The translations under genes and the position numbers were made by a program. The notes under the pieces were generated by a model. The model was not told the DNA's origin, searched no databases, and worked only from the letters and a program-made list of their open reading frames with translations. DNA of 64,000 nucleotides from NCBI RefSeq assembly GCF_017654505.1, contig NC_054535.1, positions 44,343,164 to 44,407,163 of the forward strand. The letters are read 5' to 3'. Below are positions 12,761 to 57,344 of the stretch, in pieces. The stretch comes from Polyodon spathula (Eukaryota > Chordata > Actinopteri > Acipenseriformes > Polyodontidae). Positions within the stretch are counted from its first letter, which is position 1; each line of letters opens with the position of its first letter.

Positions 12761-14185
12761 CAGGCTGATGGTTAAAAAGGAATATAAAATAATACCTATC
12801 TGGTGCAGACGTACACGGCAAAAACAGAACAGGCAATGCTTCATACATTCCAGCAGCTCAGAGGCCACAGTGCAACACTGCTTGATGTCTTTAAGCATGT
12901 GTTTACACAAAATATATTAACTTAACAAATTAATTATACACGTAGAAGTTTTTTTTAAACTAAAAATATACTAAATAACTGAATACATAAATGACAGAAT
13001 TTACATCTTTATGGTAAGACAGTTAGTAATCTTTTTTTTTTTTTCCCCCAAAGAAAAAAAAAATTAGACTGTAAAAACAAATATAAATTTACTTCGGAAT
13101 AATGTTAAGTTCTCTTTTTATCTCTGCCCTGTATGAAATATACATCACAATGCACTTTGCCAAAAAAGGTTACTGCAATAATGAAATAAAAGGCCTATGG
13201 GTGGTGGTGGTGGTGGGGCATTTACATAAAGAAGAATGAAACCATAATGATTACTGATTAAATACTTGTCTACTTTCTTAGAGACAGCAGTCTAGCACTT
13301 TCAAGGACTTCCAAGCCATTCTCTCTTTGTAACATGATGCGATTTAGACATTCATAGCTTTTCTCTTTTTAAAGTTATGTCATATTTTTGTACCTTCTGA
13401 AGCTGCTCATAAAGTAACCTCTCCTGCTTCGATAGATTACTTGATTCTGGGGGCGGGGCTTATGCGCTACCTGCTCATACTCTTTCTGGCAGAGCTCAAA
13501 GGATTTGGGAATGCATGGAGACCCTCTGGGAACCTTCTTCCTGCACTGTGATTATGGAAATGGTGCAAAATTAAATGGAGGACTGGAGGCCATATATAAT
13601 GAGTTTTGTGATTTCAATATTAGTTTTTTTTTTTTCATTTATAATCTCAGTAGGTGTACAGAGCTAATAATATGTCCTCCATAGTGTCAAACTTTAAAAG
13701 AACGGTTTCTTTCTTGACCACAGTGGGGCATCACAGCAGCATGAAGTGTTATCTGCGTTCCAGAAAGAATCTTTTTATGCCAGTCCCATCAGAAAGACCT
13801 TTTTAAAAGCTTGATACTAAAGATACAGTTTAACATGTAATTAAACTTTACCCACATACCAAAAACATTCAAACATCACACAAGTACCTGAAGAGTTATC
13901 CTGGCTAAGAGACTTAAAAAACATGAAAATATAAAAACCCTGAACTACAATGGTCTTGAATGCACACTAAAGCAACGTTCTCTTCTTGCATCTTCAAAAG
14001 ATCTGTTTTGACCTTCGGTACCAGTTCTGAGCAAATTGAAATGCACAACTACAGCAGAAGAGTCCATGGTGCAACTGAAAAGGCGCCCGATTATCAGGGT
14101 GATGTTTTTGTGAAATGAACGAGAACAAACCTATATACGTCCCTTTTGCAGTTGGCATGTGAAGAACAGGATGTGCGGTTTGTTT

Positions 14186-46089
<31,904 letters not shown>

Positions 46090-46560
46090 CTTCTTCTTCT
46101 TTTTTTTTAAATAAGTAATTGCAATTTTGTTTAGCCTTATTTGATCAAAAATAATAAACACTCACACACACACACATATAAAAAGTGTATTACAAATAGA
46201 AGTAAAAACGTAAATAATACTTTTAAATAAATTAACGCAAGTGCTGGTTATGATGGAATAAAAAAAAATCTGTTATGTTAAAAAAAAAAAAAAAAGAACT
46301 TGTGATGTCAGTTTAACTTTCCTGAAGTTAAATGCTAGGACTCCACAGTGGTGGTGCGTTAAGAAGGTAGCACTGTGACTCTCTCTCTCTCTCTCTCGTT
46401 CTTTCTAGATCTACAGAAATGTTCACATGTTTCTTTTTGCTCTTTTCTGCTTCTTTTAACTAGCGCGCGAGGACAGCAGCGAGCCCGGTGACGTAACATC
46501 GACAACGGGAGCGCGCCCTCTGCTTACCATTGGGAGGGGGCTCAAACACAAGGGGATGGG
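46090..46560 (-). promoter_or_regulatory. Probable HHIP 5' UTR and promoter region
   Basis: Directly upstream of the HHIP start codon. The only CpG-dense patch nearby is 46460-46515 (GCGCGCGAGG, GGAGCGCGCCC), which also holds TGACGTAA, a CREB/ATF-like site, at 46489-46496. A (CT) run lies at about 46378-46398. No TATA box in the right orientation was convincing, and the transcription start is unknown. Confidence 0.4.
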
Positions 46561-46766
46561 TCCCCAAACTAAAAAAAAAAGGGTTGAAATTAGGCTGAAA
46601 CCGACATAAACTCGCGCGACCATCTCCTTTTTGGTTTATTATTTTTAGACCAGGTGTTTTGTTTTGCATCTTTTTCATGTGTTAAAAAGGTTTTGCTCTA
46701 CTGATTACCCTACAAGAGGGAGTTATCGGCAAAATGGTTAATGGTCTCAATTTAACTTTAGTCGAT

Positions 46767-46769
<3 letters not shown>

Positions 46770-46839
<70 letters not shown>

Positions 46840-46850
46840 GGCAGCTGGCT

Positions 46851-46939
<89 letters not shown>
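46770..46939 (+). repeat. Two (TA)n tracts around a short unique spacer
   Basis: 46770-46836 and 46853-46939 are AT dinucleotide runs separated by AAGGGCAGCTGGCTCTTA. They start about 680 bp upstream of the HHIP start codon. Confidence 0.97.
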
Positions 46940-46941
<2 letters not shown>

Positions 46942-47223
46942 TGACGTTTCGTGGCTAGTTAGAGGGAAAATGTTATTTTACTTGCAATTCAACCCGTTAT
47001 AAATACACTTGTGTGTATTGTGTTATGTATTTGTTTCATGAACGACACTTAATTGTTTGACTTTGTTAGAAATTGATTGTGTTTATGGATATAAACATAT
47101 TTTAAATAATAGTGTACCATATTTACAAACTATGCCTACGTTTAACATGTGTTGTAACATTGCTGTAGTCTGTCTTTCAATTAAGTGTGCTCTATTATGT
47201 ATTTTTTTTCTTTTATACCCCTG

Positions 47224-47225
<2 letters not shown>

Positions 47226-47282
<57 letters not shown>
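47226..47282 (+). repeat. (AT)n microsatellite
   Basis: About 28 AT units upstream of HHIP. Confidence 0.97.
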
Positions 47283-47284
<2 letters not shown>

Positions 47285-48356
47285 TTGGTATAGAGGTATA
47301 TATATTCCAACCATATCTCCACAAAGTAATACACATAATGTTTACATATTTTAAGAAAACGTAGTTACAGAGCTCAGGGTAATACTTACTGTTTGTTTTC
47401 TTGTACTGGCAATTAACTATGAAAACATGTACATTTTAGTACTCCTGTATCATTTTAAACCAGTCAATGACATAGCATAAACTTCTGAGCTTGAAACCAT
47501 GATGAAAAATTGTGTAGTTCTCCAACCTATAAAAACACCTGGAGCACACACTACAATTATACTATTGGTTACCAAAAATACTTACCTATTTGCATCTCTG
47601 AATTACCAAAGTAAACCAAGCATAATTAAGCAAATGATAAACAAACAAACAAACAAAAAAACACCATGTACATCTACCAGGGTTTTATAATAAGAGATAA
47701 ACAGTTAATAAGAGCTAAGTATATTTACCAATCACCACCCTCAGAAACACAAACTTGCTACTTGTAATATAATGTAATATTAAGGTGCATCACAGATACA
47801 CATAATTCTTATGAGACATTCCCCTGCTATTAAAACATTTAAATTCCAGTTGTATCTTCAAACACATTTTTAAAAGTAATTTTCATGGCTGTGTATTGTA
47901 TGTTTTCTCAACAGTGTCCCTATACACATGTACCTACGTGTATATACTATGTTACCTGTATATATAAAAAATAATCTACAGAAACGTGTTTCTTAACCCA
48001 ACACAAGCTATAGGACAGCAGTTGTTCATGAACTGTTTGTAAATTGACTAACGTTTTCTTAACATCTAAAGTTATCTGTTATCCAAGAACAGTGGATGGT
48101 ACATGCAGCCTATATTGATGGATTATGAATTAAACCTGTGTACATGTATATTCATTAACCAAAGACCATGAACAATTAAGAAACTACAGTTCTGTGAAGA
48201 ACGTAAATAAAACAAGATAGTCCCACAAAGTATCCTAGCCAAAAAACACCATCACCTATACATGCATTATTGGTAAGCTTTAAACACTTAAAACAACTTT
48301 AAACAAGACATAAGCATGGCACGTGATGCTGGTTCAAGTTTGAACATGATATAAAC

Positions 48357-48530
48357 CAGTGTTCTTCAGTAATTTTCAGAGGGGGGCCACATTCGCGGAT
48401 AAGACATCAGTGAGGGCCACCACACCGCCTTTTTCACATTTGTGTATTGTCAGGGGCTGCACGTGGGGGGCCGCATTAAAGCCCACCAGGGGCCGTCAGT
48501 GGCCTGCGGGCCTTGCAATGAAGAACACTG
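48357..48530. mobile_element. hAT-type MITE
   Basis: A 174-bp unit with matching inverted ends CAGTGTTCTTCA and TGAAGAACACTG. The 8-bp flanks ATATAAAC and ATGTAAAG agree at six positions. The interior is GC-rich with GGGGGGCC-type blocks and no frame. Confidence 0.7.
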
Positions 48531-48904
48531 ATGTAAAGTAAGCTTAAGATTTTGATGGATCATTCTACAGTTACTAGCTTATTAACATGTGTGTTTGTAT
48601 TGTACAGTACAACCTAATGAATATCAGCACTCGATATGTGAAACAGATTTTTTAAGTTCAATGGGAAAATGTTGTAAATTGGCTTGTTCACTACAAACAA
48701 TATCTTCACGCTGACTTCAAAAGAAAGGTGGTGTTCACTGTTGATTAAAGGCATCAACTGAGCTTTTTGGGTGCCTCTCTTCATACCTATTCTTTGGATG
48801 CTGAAGTATGCTGATCTGAAGAATATGTTTTCATCTTACTGGCATAAAACATCATTCTGTCATCAGTTTTTAATTATCAAGCTGGGCAGGGTAGAGGCCC
48901 CGCA

Positions 48905-49008
48905 CACACTACAAGAATGTGTTTTGTGGTTGGCAGCCATCTTGGCTCAGGTGCAGAAGAACAGCCTGGGGCCAAGATGGCCACCTTTGCACAGCCACGT
49001 AGTGTAAA
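48905..49008. mobile_element. Small foldback element (MITE-like)
   Basis: The ends ACACTAC / GTAGTGT and the inner arms CAGCCATCTTGG / CCAAGATGGCCAC are inverted copies, so the roughly 100-bp unit folds back on itself. No coding content. Confidence 0.6.
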
Positions 49009-50040
49009 TTGGATTATTGAAATTTTTCATAGTTAACCAATGGCCAAATACAATCTAATAGACAATTAAATGTTTATTTGTTGGCAGCACATGGCATAGA
49101 GGGAGATGGTTCAGTGAAGGCGTATGCCAAGCATGAACAGTGAAAACAGAGAAACAGAAGAGTGAAAACAAAGAAGCAGAGAGCAGCAGGTTGTGCTCGC
49201 TGTTTATTTATACCATGGTAGCCAAAGTTTGGGCAATGTAATGTTGTAATGATGTTGTTGATGTTTTTAACTGTTTTGTTTGAACCTTTTGTTTTGTTTG
49301 TTTGTTTGTTTATGAGTGATAAAAGTGCGCAAACATGTGCTGAACCGTAGTTTCTGAGTACTTTTTCAAGAGTGCAGAGCAGCCTTGACCTGTGGATGCT
49401 TTACCACACAGAGGCTAGTGAAAATATATGATATTTAGTAAACAGTGTATATGGAAAAAAAAAAAAAATGCTATTAATTTTAGAAAATAAAACTGATTCA
49501 AATCCTGCCTTATGATAAATTCTTAGTTTCTATTTCAATGATCTAAGCAAACATAATATCAGCACCCTCATATTTACAGGATAAACCTGCTGTTTTTGTA
49601 TTGTCTTTAGTCAAGGCATAATACATCAAATTACTGTACAATTACAGTTTTGAGTAGTTTCTTACTAGACATGATGTTTGAGTTAGCACTCGTGAGATTT
49701 TTATCTGGAATCTCCAGGACTCACTGGACTGACCTGCTCAGCCCCAAATCTCAATACGGTCAAAAACTTCTTGGATAGCCCTATTATAGAAAAGTATGGT
49801 TTACACCTGCTCGGTGTTCATGTAAAGTCTGAATAAAATCTGTAATTTAAGACTAGTGTGGTCATACAAAATATTAGATCATCTGTATTATTAAGTAATT
49901 CAGTAGGATATATCAATGACTGAGTAGGGGGTCTGAAGTGTAGTTGTTTTTGGCCCAAAGATTCCCTTTCTGTCCCAAAGGGAGTGCCCATAAGAGGTGA
50001 GGTCCAGCACAGCAAGACCTCCAAGGCAGTGGTGATCTTA

Positions 50041-51370
50041 AGAACATAAGAACTTAAGAAAGTTTACAAACGAGAGGAGGCCATTCGGCCCATCTTGCTC
50101 GTTTGGTTGTTAGTAGCTTATTGATCCCAAAATCTCATCAAGCAGCTTCTTGAAGGATCCCAGGGTGTCAGCTTCAACAACATTACTGGGGAGTTGATTC
50201 CAGACCCTCACAATTCTCTGTGTAAAAAAGTGTCTCCTATTTTCTGTTCTGAATGCCCCTTTTTCTAAACTCCATTTGTGACCCCTGGTCCTTGTTTCTT
50301 TTTTCAGGCTGAAAAAGTCCCTTGGGTCGACACTGTCAATACCTTTTAGAATTTTGAATGCTTGAATTAGGTCGCCACGTAGTCTTCTTTGTTCAAGACT
50401 GAACAGATTCAATTCTTTTAGCCTGTCTGCATATGACATGCCTTTTAAGCCTGGAATAATTCTGGTCGCTCTTCTTTGCACTCTTTCTAGAGCAGCAATA
50501 TCTTTTTTATAGCGAGGTGACCAGAACTGCACACAATATTCAAGATGAGGTCTTACAAGTGCATTGTACAGTTTTAACATTACTTCCCTTGATTTAAATT
50601 CAACACTTTTCACAATGTATCCGAGCATCTTGTTAGCCTTTTTTATAGCTTCCCCACATTGCCTAGATGAAGACATTTCTGAGTCAACAAAAAGTCCTAG
50701 GTCTTTTTCATAGATTCCTTCTCCAATTTCAATATCTCCCATATGATATTTATAATGTACATTTTTATTTCCTGCGTGCAGTACCTTACACTTTTCTCTA
50801 TTAAATGTCATTTGCCATGTGTCTGCCCAGTTCTGAATCTTGTCTAGATCATTTTGAATGACCTTTGCTGCTGCAACAGTGTTTGCCACTCCTCCTACTT
50901 TTGTGTCGTCTGCAAATTTAACAAGTTTGCTTACTATACCAGAATCTAAATCATTAATGTAGATTAGGAATAGCAGAGGACCTAATACTGATCCCTGTGG
51001 TACACCACTGGTTACCACACTCCATTCTGAGGTTTTTCCTCTAATCAGTACTTTCTGTTTTCTACATGTTAACCACTCCCTAATCCATGTACATGCGTTT
51101 CCTTGAATCCCAACTGCGTTCAGTTTGAGAATTAATCTTTTGTGCGGGACTTTGTCAAAAGCTTTCTGGAGATCTAAATAAACCATGTCATATGCTTTGC
51201 AATTATCCATTATCGATGTTGCATCCTCAAAAAAATCAAGCAAGTTAGTTAGGCACGATCTCCCTTTCCTAAAACCATGTTGACTGTCTCCCAGTACCCT
51301 GTTACCATAAAGGTAATTTTCCATTTTGGATCTTATTATAGTTTCCATAAGTTTGCATATAATAGAAGTC
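50041..51370 (-). mobile_element. 5'-truncated CR1-like LINE
   Basis: Non-LTR retrotransposon read on the minus strand. It breaks abruptly near 51370, just before the conserved SIICKLMET of the reverse transcriptase, so the 5' half is missing. The 3' end carries short GTTCTTA-type repeats at 50041-50060, as in CR1-group elements. It lies about 4 kb upstream of the HHIP start, same strand. Confidence 0.85.
50110..51369 (-). pseudogene. Reverse transcriptase of CR1-like LINE, 5'-truncated but open
   Basis: About 420 LINE-derived residues without a stop. Reverse transcriptase motifs are in order: SQHGFRKGRSC, YLDLQKAFDKVPH, SGVPQGSVLGPLLFLIYIND and the catalytic FADD in VKFADDTKVGG. The C-terminal part has RPHLEYCVQFWSP and LERVQRRATR, typical of CR1/Rex1 LINEs. 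The endonuclease and the start of the reverse transcriptase are absent, so it is not autonomous. The open frame suggests a recent copy. The ORF's first 22 or so residues (up to 51435) come from flanking DNA. Confidence 0.88.
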
Positions 51371-51775
51371 TGGAAATGCCATTGGTGGAGGGGAGCAATT
51401 CGTATCATCTGCAAAAAAAAAAAAAACAGACACATGTGAGCTCAGACCAGGTGTAAATAGGGACTCCAACTAATGTGATGGCTTCTTAATCCATGCCAAG
51501 GCTAGATACAGTTTGAATAAATTAATTAGTACAGCACTATACCAAGTGACTTATAAAATTTGTAACTCAAGATTTGCAGGAAATGTGTCAGATTCTGGAT
51601 ATTTTTGGATGTCTTAATACTAACTTCCATGACTGTACCTTGAGATCTTCAACACCTTCATTAGCTGGAATTTAATTTAACATTTCTCCTCAAGCAGTGT
51701 TGCCTGTTAAGACTATGCTGTAGTACTTGTCTAGTGAGAAGAATGCCTCTAACCAAGCCACTAGCACTGCTTCTC

Positions 51776-51888
51776 AAAGCACCTGGTTTTCCTTAGAAGT
51801 CTCCCAGACAAGTACTGACCTGGTCAACCCTGCCTATCTTCTGATATCCGATGAGATTAAAATCCAAGGTGGTATTGCTGTTGGCTAC
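51776..51888 (-). repeat. 5S rRNA-derived repeat unit 2
   Basis: On the minus strand it follows 5S rRNA from start to end: AATACCACC, ATCTCATC, CAGAAGATAGGCAGGGTTGA, GGTCAGTACTTG, TGGGAGAC and ACCAGGTGCT. Internal promoter boxes A and C are recognisable. Substitutions throughout mark it as a derived copy, probably a SINE3-type head, not a working 5S gene. Confidence 0.75.
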
Positions 51889-51950
51889 TAATTGTAGAGC
51901 CTCCAAAAATAGTTCAGTCTTGTCCTGCGCCGAGCCATCAACGCCACTTC

Positions 51951-52063
51951 CGACAGCACCTGTTCTTCCCTGGAGGTCTTCTATCCAAGAACTGACCAGA
52001 CCCATCCTTGCGTATCTGAGATCTTGTGAGATAAGAATCCGAGGTGGTATGACTGTAGGCAAC
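51951..52063 (-). repeat. 5S rRNA-derived repeat unit 1
   Basis: A second diverged 5S-like unit: GCCTACAGTCATACCACC, GATCTCAGATACGCAAGGAT, GGTCAGTTCTTGGATAGAAG and ACAGGTGCTGT. It lies about 175 bp upstream (minus strand) of the other copy, in the same orientation. The spacer GTGGCGTTGATGGCTCGGCG resembles the segment that follows unit 2, so the whole composite may be repeated. Confidence 0.75.
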
Positions 52064-52069
52064 TAAGGA

Positions 52070-55000
52070 AGCAAGTTCCTTAAATACGGTAGTCAAGACA
52101 CAACAAAGCTTATGTAACTGAATATCTTGTTCTCTTGATGCTGTCTCTGTTTAATAAGCTCCATGTAGCTACTTAATGTCACAGTCTTAGCTATACATTT
52201 GGTTGGAAATGCAGATTGGAAGAAATGCCAAGCTTTTGGATTAGATATGCTGACAGAATGTAAGATGTGGGGTGAATGAAAATAAAATAATAAAAAGTAC
52301 AATAACTGAACCAGTAATTGTCACTGACCCAAGCCATCTGTCTATTATAAGTGTTGACAGCTATATTGTTATCCATTGCTTGGTGCTTATATGTTTCCCC
52401 TCAGGCAAGTAACCTCTATACCACTTTGTAGTTTAACTGATGGACAGCTTATATATTGGTTAGTGACCTTTCAGGCCCCTCCCACGTTTCCCTAGAAATC
52501 CTTTTTATAAGGCAAGCCCATATGTATATAGTAAATGTCATGAATCAGGAGTTACAAATTATCACATGGATTACCTTGTTAGCAAGGTCATTAGCTAATT
52601 TAGTTTCATTTGTTGGTCTTATGCTAATGTAGGAAGAAGGAGTACTTTTGGAAATAAAAACAAATGTTTTTTCCTGGTGACAGGAAGTTTGTTTGACCAC
52701 ACAACGATCAATAACATCCTGTGTGTGCTGAACAATTCAAATAATCACCCTGCTTTCCTGCTGGACAATCTGACTAACTAGCAACATGAATTGACAATAT
52801 TTGTTTTGAGGAATAAAAGGCATTAATGAGAGCCCCAAGCTCTTTCAATTCGTTTTCAGTGACTTGCAGTTGGATAGACCCCCTACTACATTACCTGCCC
52901 TGCAAAAAAAAAAAAAAAAAAAAGTGATGTATCCAGCTTGGCTGTGCTTTACCATGCTTTTTCACACTTTTACTATGCCTTACTACACATTGCTACAGCA
53001 TGTTTGGAGCATGGTATGCAGCAGCTTGTTTTTAATCTACCAAGTTTGCCTGGCATCAACTGTTCTATATTATGTGCACTAATAGCAGGAAAGGGAAGCA
53101 GTTACTTCAGAATGTTATGTGAAGGGTCTAGTGTTTCTTATACTCTGTCCCAGGGACAACTGTTAAGTTTTTTTTTTCCCCTCTAAGAAACTGGAGGTAC
53201 AACAGATTCACTTGGTAATCTTCAAATTTCACAGCAATGCACAATTTTGAATGCCTAAATAAATAAATAAATAAATAACTGAATAAGCAAGCTGCTTCTC
53301 AAAGCTCCAATAGGGTTAGTTCATTATTGGACACATTGCCGCATTTCAAGCAAATACACAGATTTAACAGACATTAAACAAAATGAAAGCAGTCCAATTA
53401 ATCAAAGAGGTTTATTTAAGCATCCCTGTAAGAGAAGGTTGTATAAATTTGTCAGCCCTCCACACTCACAGCACTACTGCTAGTATCTCATAAATCACTT
53501 CAGCTGGCGAATTCATATTTCAACTATATCAGGTTGTGTTGTTGCGTAAACTCTGCAGGTAAGAATTTAGACCTAACAATTTGAGATATTGTCTTCATAC
53601 TTGATACTGGTGTTGTCCTCTGTGTCAAGTTCGATCGTGGGTGTTGTACAAGAAAAATTAACCCTTACTTCAAAGCTTTGTAATTGTAGGTACTGACTTC
53701 ATATTTCTAGGGTTTTATAAACACTTCATGCTAAATCAGTTGCTGACCATAACATTGACCTCTGACCTAACATGTCTTCCATATTTATGTCATGTGACTT
53801 TTGAAGTTACAGCTGCATAAAGACGCTCATGACTTTCAATTATTGTCTTAATATTTGGAGGTGGCCACATTGGTCAGACTAAATAATTTGGCATTGCTGT
53901 GATTCCTCTCAGTAAAGTTCCATCACAGGTGGTGTCCAGTAAACATTAACAGTTTCAGTGTCACATACTTTTTCACCTTTCTATATTCCTACATGTTTTC
54001 AGACCACTCCTTCTGACATGACATAACCTTTAAATTATGTTACAGGTGATGCTTTATTTTTGTTCATAAAAACTCATATTTGTAGTTTAATTTTATAGTT
54101 GAAAGCCAGACTGATCTTTATTACACAATGCGCCTTTACAGAAAACAACACATTTTTTTATATATTTATAAATAATCAGATAAATGCAGTTCTGTGATGC
54201 AGTCTTCCACGTATCTAGAAAATGAGTTTAGTACAGTACATTTCAGTGGAAAGCTGGCTGGTAATTCCTCCAAATGCTTCTTTTGGCTGTTACCACTATA
54301 AATCTTATATTTTCCTTATTAAACACAATCAGGAGAGCAGGATTTAACCAGAGTGTAGTAATAATAATAAGTGTTCATTAAAGCAATCTAAAGACAACAC
54401 ATATATACCAATGTTTGGAAGACCCTGTGCTGTTCCTTCATCATCTTCCATTTTTCTGAGCTTTGCAGTAGTAGCTTTTAAACCTCAAAATTATATTTAT
54501 TACCGTCCCTCACACAAAACACTAAACTTATGATGTTAAATACCCATTTAAAATCAGTATTAATTATTTAAACTGTTTGTACTTTACTTTAAAATAAATA
54601 TATTTAATAAGTCTTGGTGCAAAAATGCCCAATGTTTAAACAAGAATAAAAGGAACTTATTTTAGAAGCTCATCACCTAAAATAATAGCTCTTTACCTAA
54701 AATAATAATTTAATTCTTAAAAAGGGTTTATTTATGTTTTTGGGGTGTTTATGTTTTAATTACTCCTCTCAAGCCATCTTTATTTTTGTTTACTTATGTC
54801 TGCTCTGTATTCATTTTTCTGTTTCTGGGACATCAAAAGAAAACAGTGAGTTAAAAAAAAAGAATAATATTTCCTAATGGCTAATACACAGACTTATCAA
54901 GACAAAAAAACATCAGTAATTTAGCTATACATTTAAAGCTAATTAATTTAAAGCTAATTAATTTAAAGCTTACTCTTTAATATGATTTTTTTTTTCAACT

Positions 55001-55730
55001 TAATTGTCTATCCCATTTGAAATGCTCAATTTTAAGGTCACCTAATACTGTAACCAACTTACCCATCAACCTGTTAGGAGGACTTAAAAGGACTCCTACA
55101 GTAAGTGGTAAATCTCCCAAGTTCTGCACAGGGAGGATGGCTTTAAAAGTGCGCTCTGTTACTGCCTCCATTGCCTCCACACATCTCCAGTACTGCCAGA
55201 ACAAAACGTTTAGAACCATGTCAGGGAACAATGTATGGCTGGTAAAGTGAAAAATGTTTTTGTAATTGCCTCTATTTATCTCCACTATTTATTTAAACAC
55301 TACCCCAGATAACAGAAATATATTAAAGCATCTTATCATCTGAACAGTAGGTATTGATGTGCGCCACCTAATCCTAAAACTAAGCAAGCAAATAATGGTT
55401 CCAAATAACTGATAGAAATTTAGCAACAGTACAATTTTAAGTTCATTTCTTATAAAAAGCTGAATACATTATTGATTGATTCTGTTAAAATGCTCTTGTT
55501 TTTCTAATTACTTTAAAAAAAAAAACATTAAATTATGTCAGGTAGCAGTGAATGTAATTGTCTTTCTTCCAAGTATTTTGATCTTACTCTGCTATGCTTT
55601 TGATTAAAATAATAATAAAAAAATGTAACAGTGATGTTTTGAATTCTCTGGCATAATTGCATGATTGATTATCCTCATCATCTGTAGTGCACATTTAATT
55701 AGGAACTTCCAATAAGGTCCTGCTTCTTCC
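52070..55730. other. Upstream intergenic DNA, no gene seen
   Basis: AT-rich DNA with chance open frames, an (AAAT)n run near 53256-53278 and three tandem AAAGCTAATTAATTT units near 54933-54972. The open frames at 54995-55285 have no recognisable family. Confidence 0.6.
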
Positions 55731-55734
55731 CAAT

Positions 55735-55866
55735 TTGGCAGTACGGAAGCACAAGGAAGTGACTTACCCAGAATCACACAGTGAGTCAGTGGCTGAACTG
55801 GGATTTATGCCCAGGATCTTCTGGCTCAGAATCATTTGCTCTAACCATCAGACCACACTGCCTTTC
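55735..55866 (-). mobile_element. tRNA-derived SINE with MIR-like core
   Basis: The minus strand reads a tRNA-like head with A box TGGTCTGATGGTTAGAGC and a decayed B box near GGCATAAATCCC. It then reads CCACTGACTCACTGTGTG and GGGTAAGTCACTT, similar to the MIR/CORE-SINE core. The 3' part is lost or not recognisable. It is old and diverged. Confidence 0.65.
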
Positions 55867-57344
55867 CTTAATTTCTTTACCTCCCCAGAATGTCTTTAGG
55901 CCCTAGTCTGCACTTACACACACTGAATATCTAAAGCCACCCATGTCTTAACATACCCTATCTGTCTGTCTGTGGCACAAGGCACCAATTTGTGTAAGCT
56001 GACATCAATGTGTTTTCTATGGGACACTTACTGTTTTTCCCTTTTCCTTAGAACTTTATATGATAGGCAACACATCAGGGGACTGAAACCTAAATGGTGT
56101 TGGATTGCATTTTTCTGGCAAAAGATTCAGTCTTTCAGAGAGACTGTCAGATGTCCCTGAGCAAAGGCAACCTTGTAAACAGGTTGCTTTGATTCCTCCT
56201 TACACATACAATGTACTGTATAACCTTTGACTGGTGGCGTAGCCTGATTTGGCCCAAATGGGAAAACTCTTTGTTCCTCAAGGTTATTATTAACATTACA
56301 CAGCACTGTGTGTAACATCTATTTCCTTCAAGTTTAGACAAACCGCAAATTCTGTTGCTTTTATATGTTTAAAAAGTTGTCAGTATGAGTAAACTTAACT
56401 TTAACAATAACCCTTAGTTATACCCTGACCATAAACATATCAAAACAACTTAACATTGTGATGGGGGAGACCCATACCAGCACATTAAGACTTATATAAG
56501 CACCTGAGGTTCTTAGACCTACCTTTGATCCTTAATCATGCATCCAAGAACTAGGAGTTTCGTCAAGGTTATTTAGAGGTTAATTTGACAAAATCAGCTA
56601 GGTTTTATACTGGCTGTATGTTAACCGCATCATGGAAGTTCTTCTTTATCAGTAACATAGTTTGACGGCATCATATTTAGTGCAGGTAGATTTCTAGCAC
56701 AAAGCATGTAATAAAGTCAGATTTCATATGTGGGAGGCAGCTATAGAATGTAGGATGAGCACCCTGGATGTGGGAGGGAGGCTTTAGATTTTAATTGGCA
56801 AGGACACTGACCGAGGGTCATGTTAATGCTTCAAGTAAACATTTCCACTTTCCTGGACCCTTCTGACTTTTTTTAAAATATTTTTTTTACTTTGCTACCT
56901 TTCCAAGTCAGGATGTTTTTGATACAGTAGTTTTTATTTTATTTTTGGGCTTATCTACCTAAGTTTATTCATTGAAAGTTATAGTACTGTTACCTTTTTC
57001 AAAGCAGACCTAGTACTGTACACATATTTTCAGTTTTACTTGCCAAATATTTTATGAATCCAAATCCATTCAGATTTAACTGATACATTCCAAAAGAAGG
57101 ATGTGGTCTGAGTACTTTTAAAATTAAGGAAGCAACTCTACTTAGTTTATCTTGAAAAGAAAAATGTATACCATTGATTTATGCTTTTTTCTATGAGCTA
57201 TGATTTTCTGTTAATATTACTATCAATTTCAGTACATAGTATCAGTTTTATTTGCATAGTTAAAAATTACTGAACAAAGGAGTAACAAACCCATTACTAT
57301 TGAATTGTATTTTATTTTACAAATATTTTTGTGAATCATTTATA

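Larger units (their letters stand above)
8409..14185. other. HHIP 3' flank and probable 3' UTR
   Basis: The HHIP 3' UTR must begin at 14185 and run towards lower numbers; its end is not clear from the sequence. The rest is AT-rich DNA with an AAT microsatellite, a dispersed repeat pair and two GLI-type motifs. No other coding feature is supported. Confidence 0.5.
47283..50040. other. Upstream intergenic DNA, no gene seen
   Basis: AT-rich DNA with no recognisable coding sequence. It contains one hAT-type MITE and one foldback element, listed separately. Confidence 0.6.

Noticed and set aside
12710..12910. Cysteine-rich 66-residue minus-strand frame
   Set aside because: Overlaps a dispersed repeat and lies beyond the HHIP stop; no splice or family support.
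47057..47334. Tyr-Ile repeat frames on both strands
   Set aside because: Produced by the AT microsatellite.
54995..55285. 96-residue minus-strand frame with an overlapping plus-strand frame
   Set aside because: Protein-like in places, but I could not tie it to a known family or to exons; it may be an old LINE piece.
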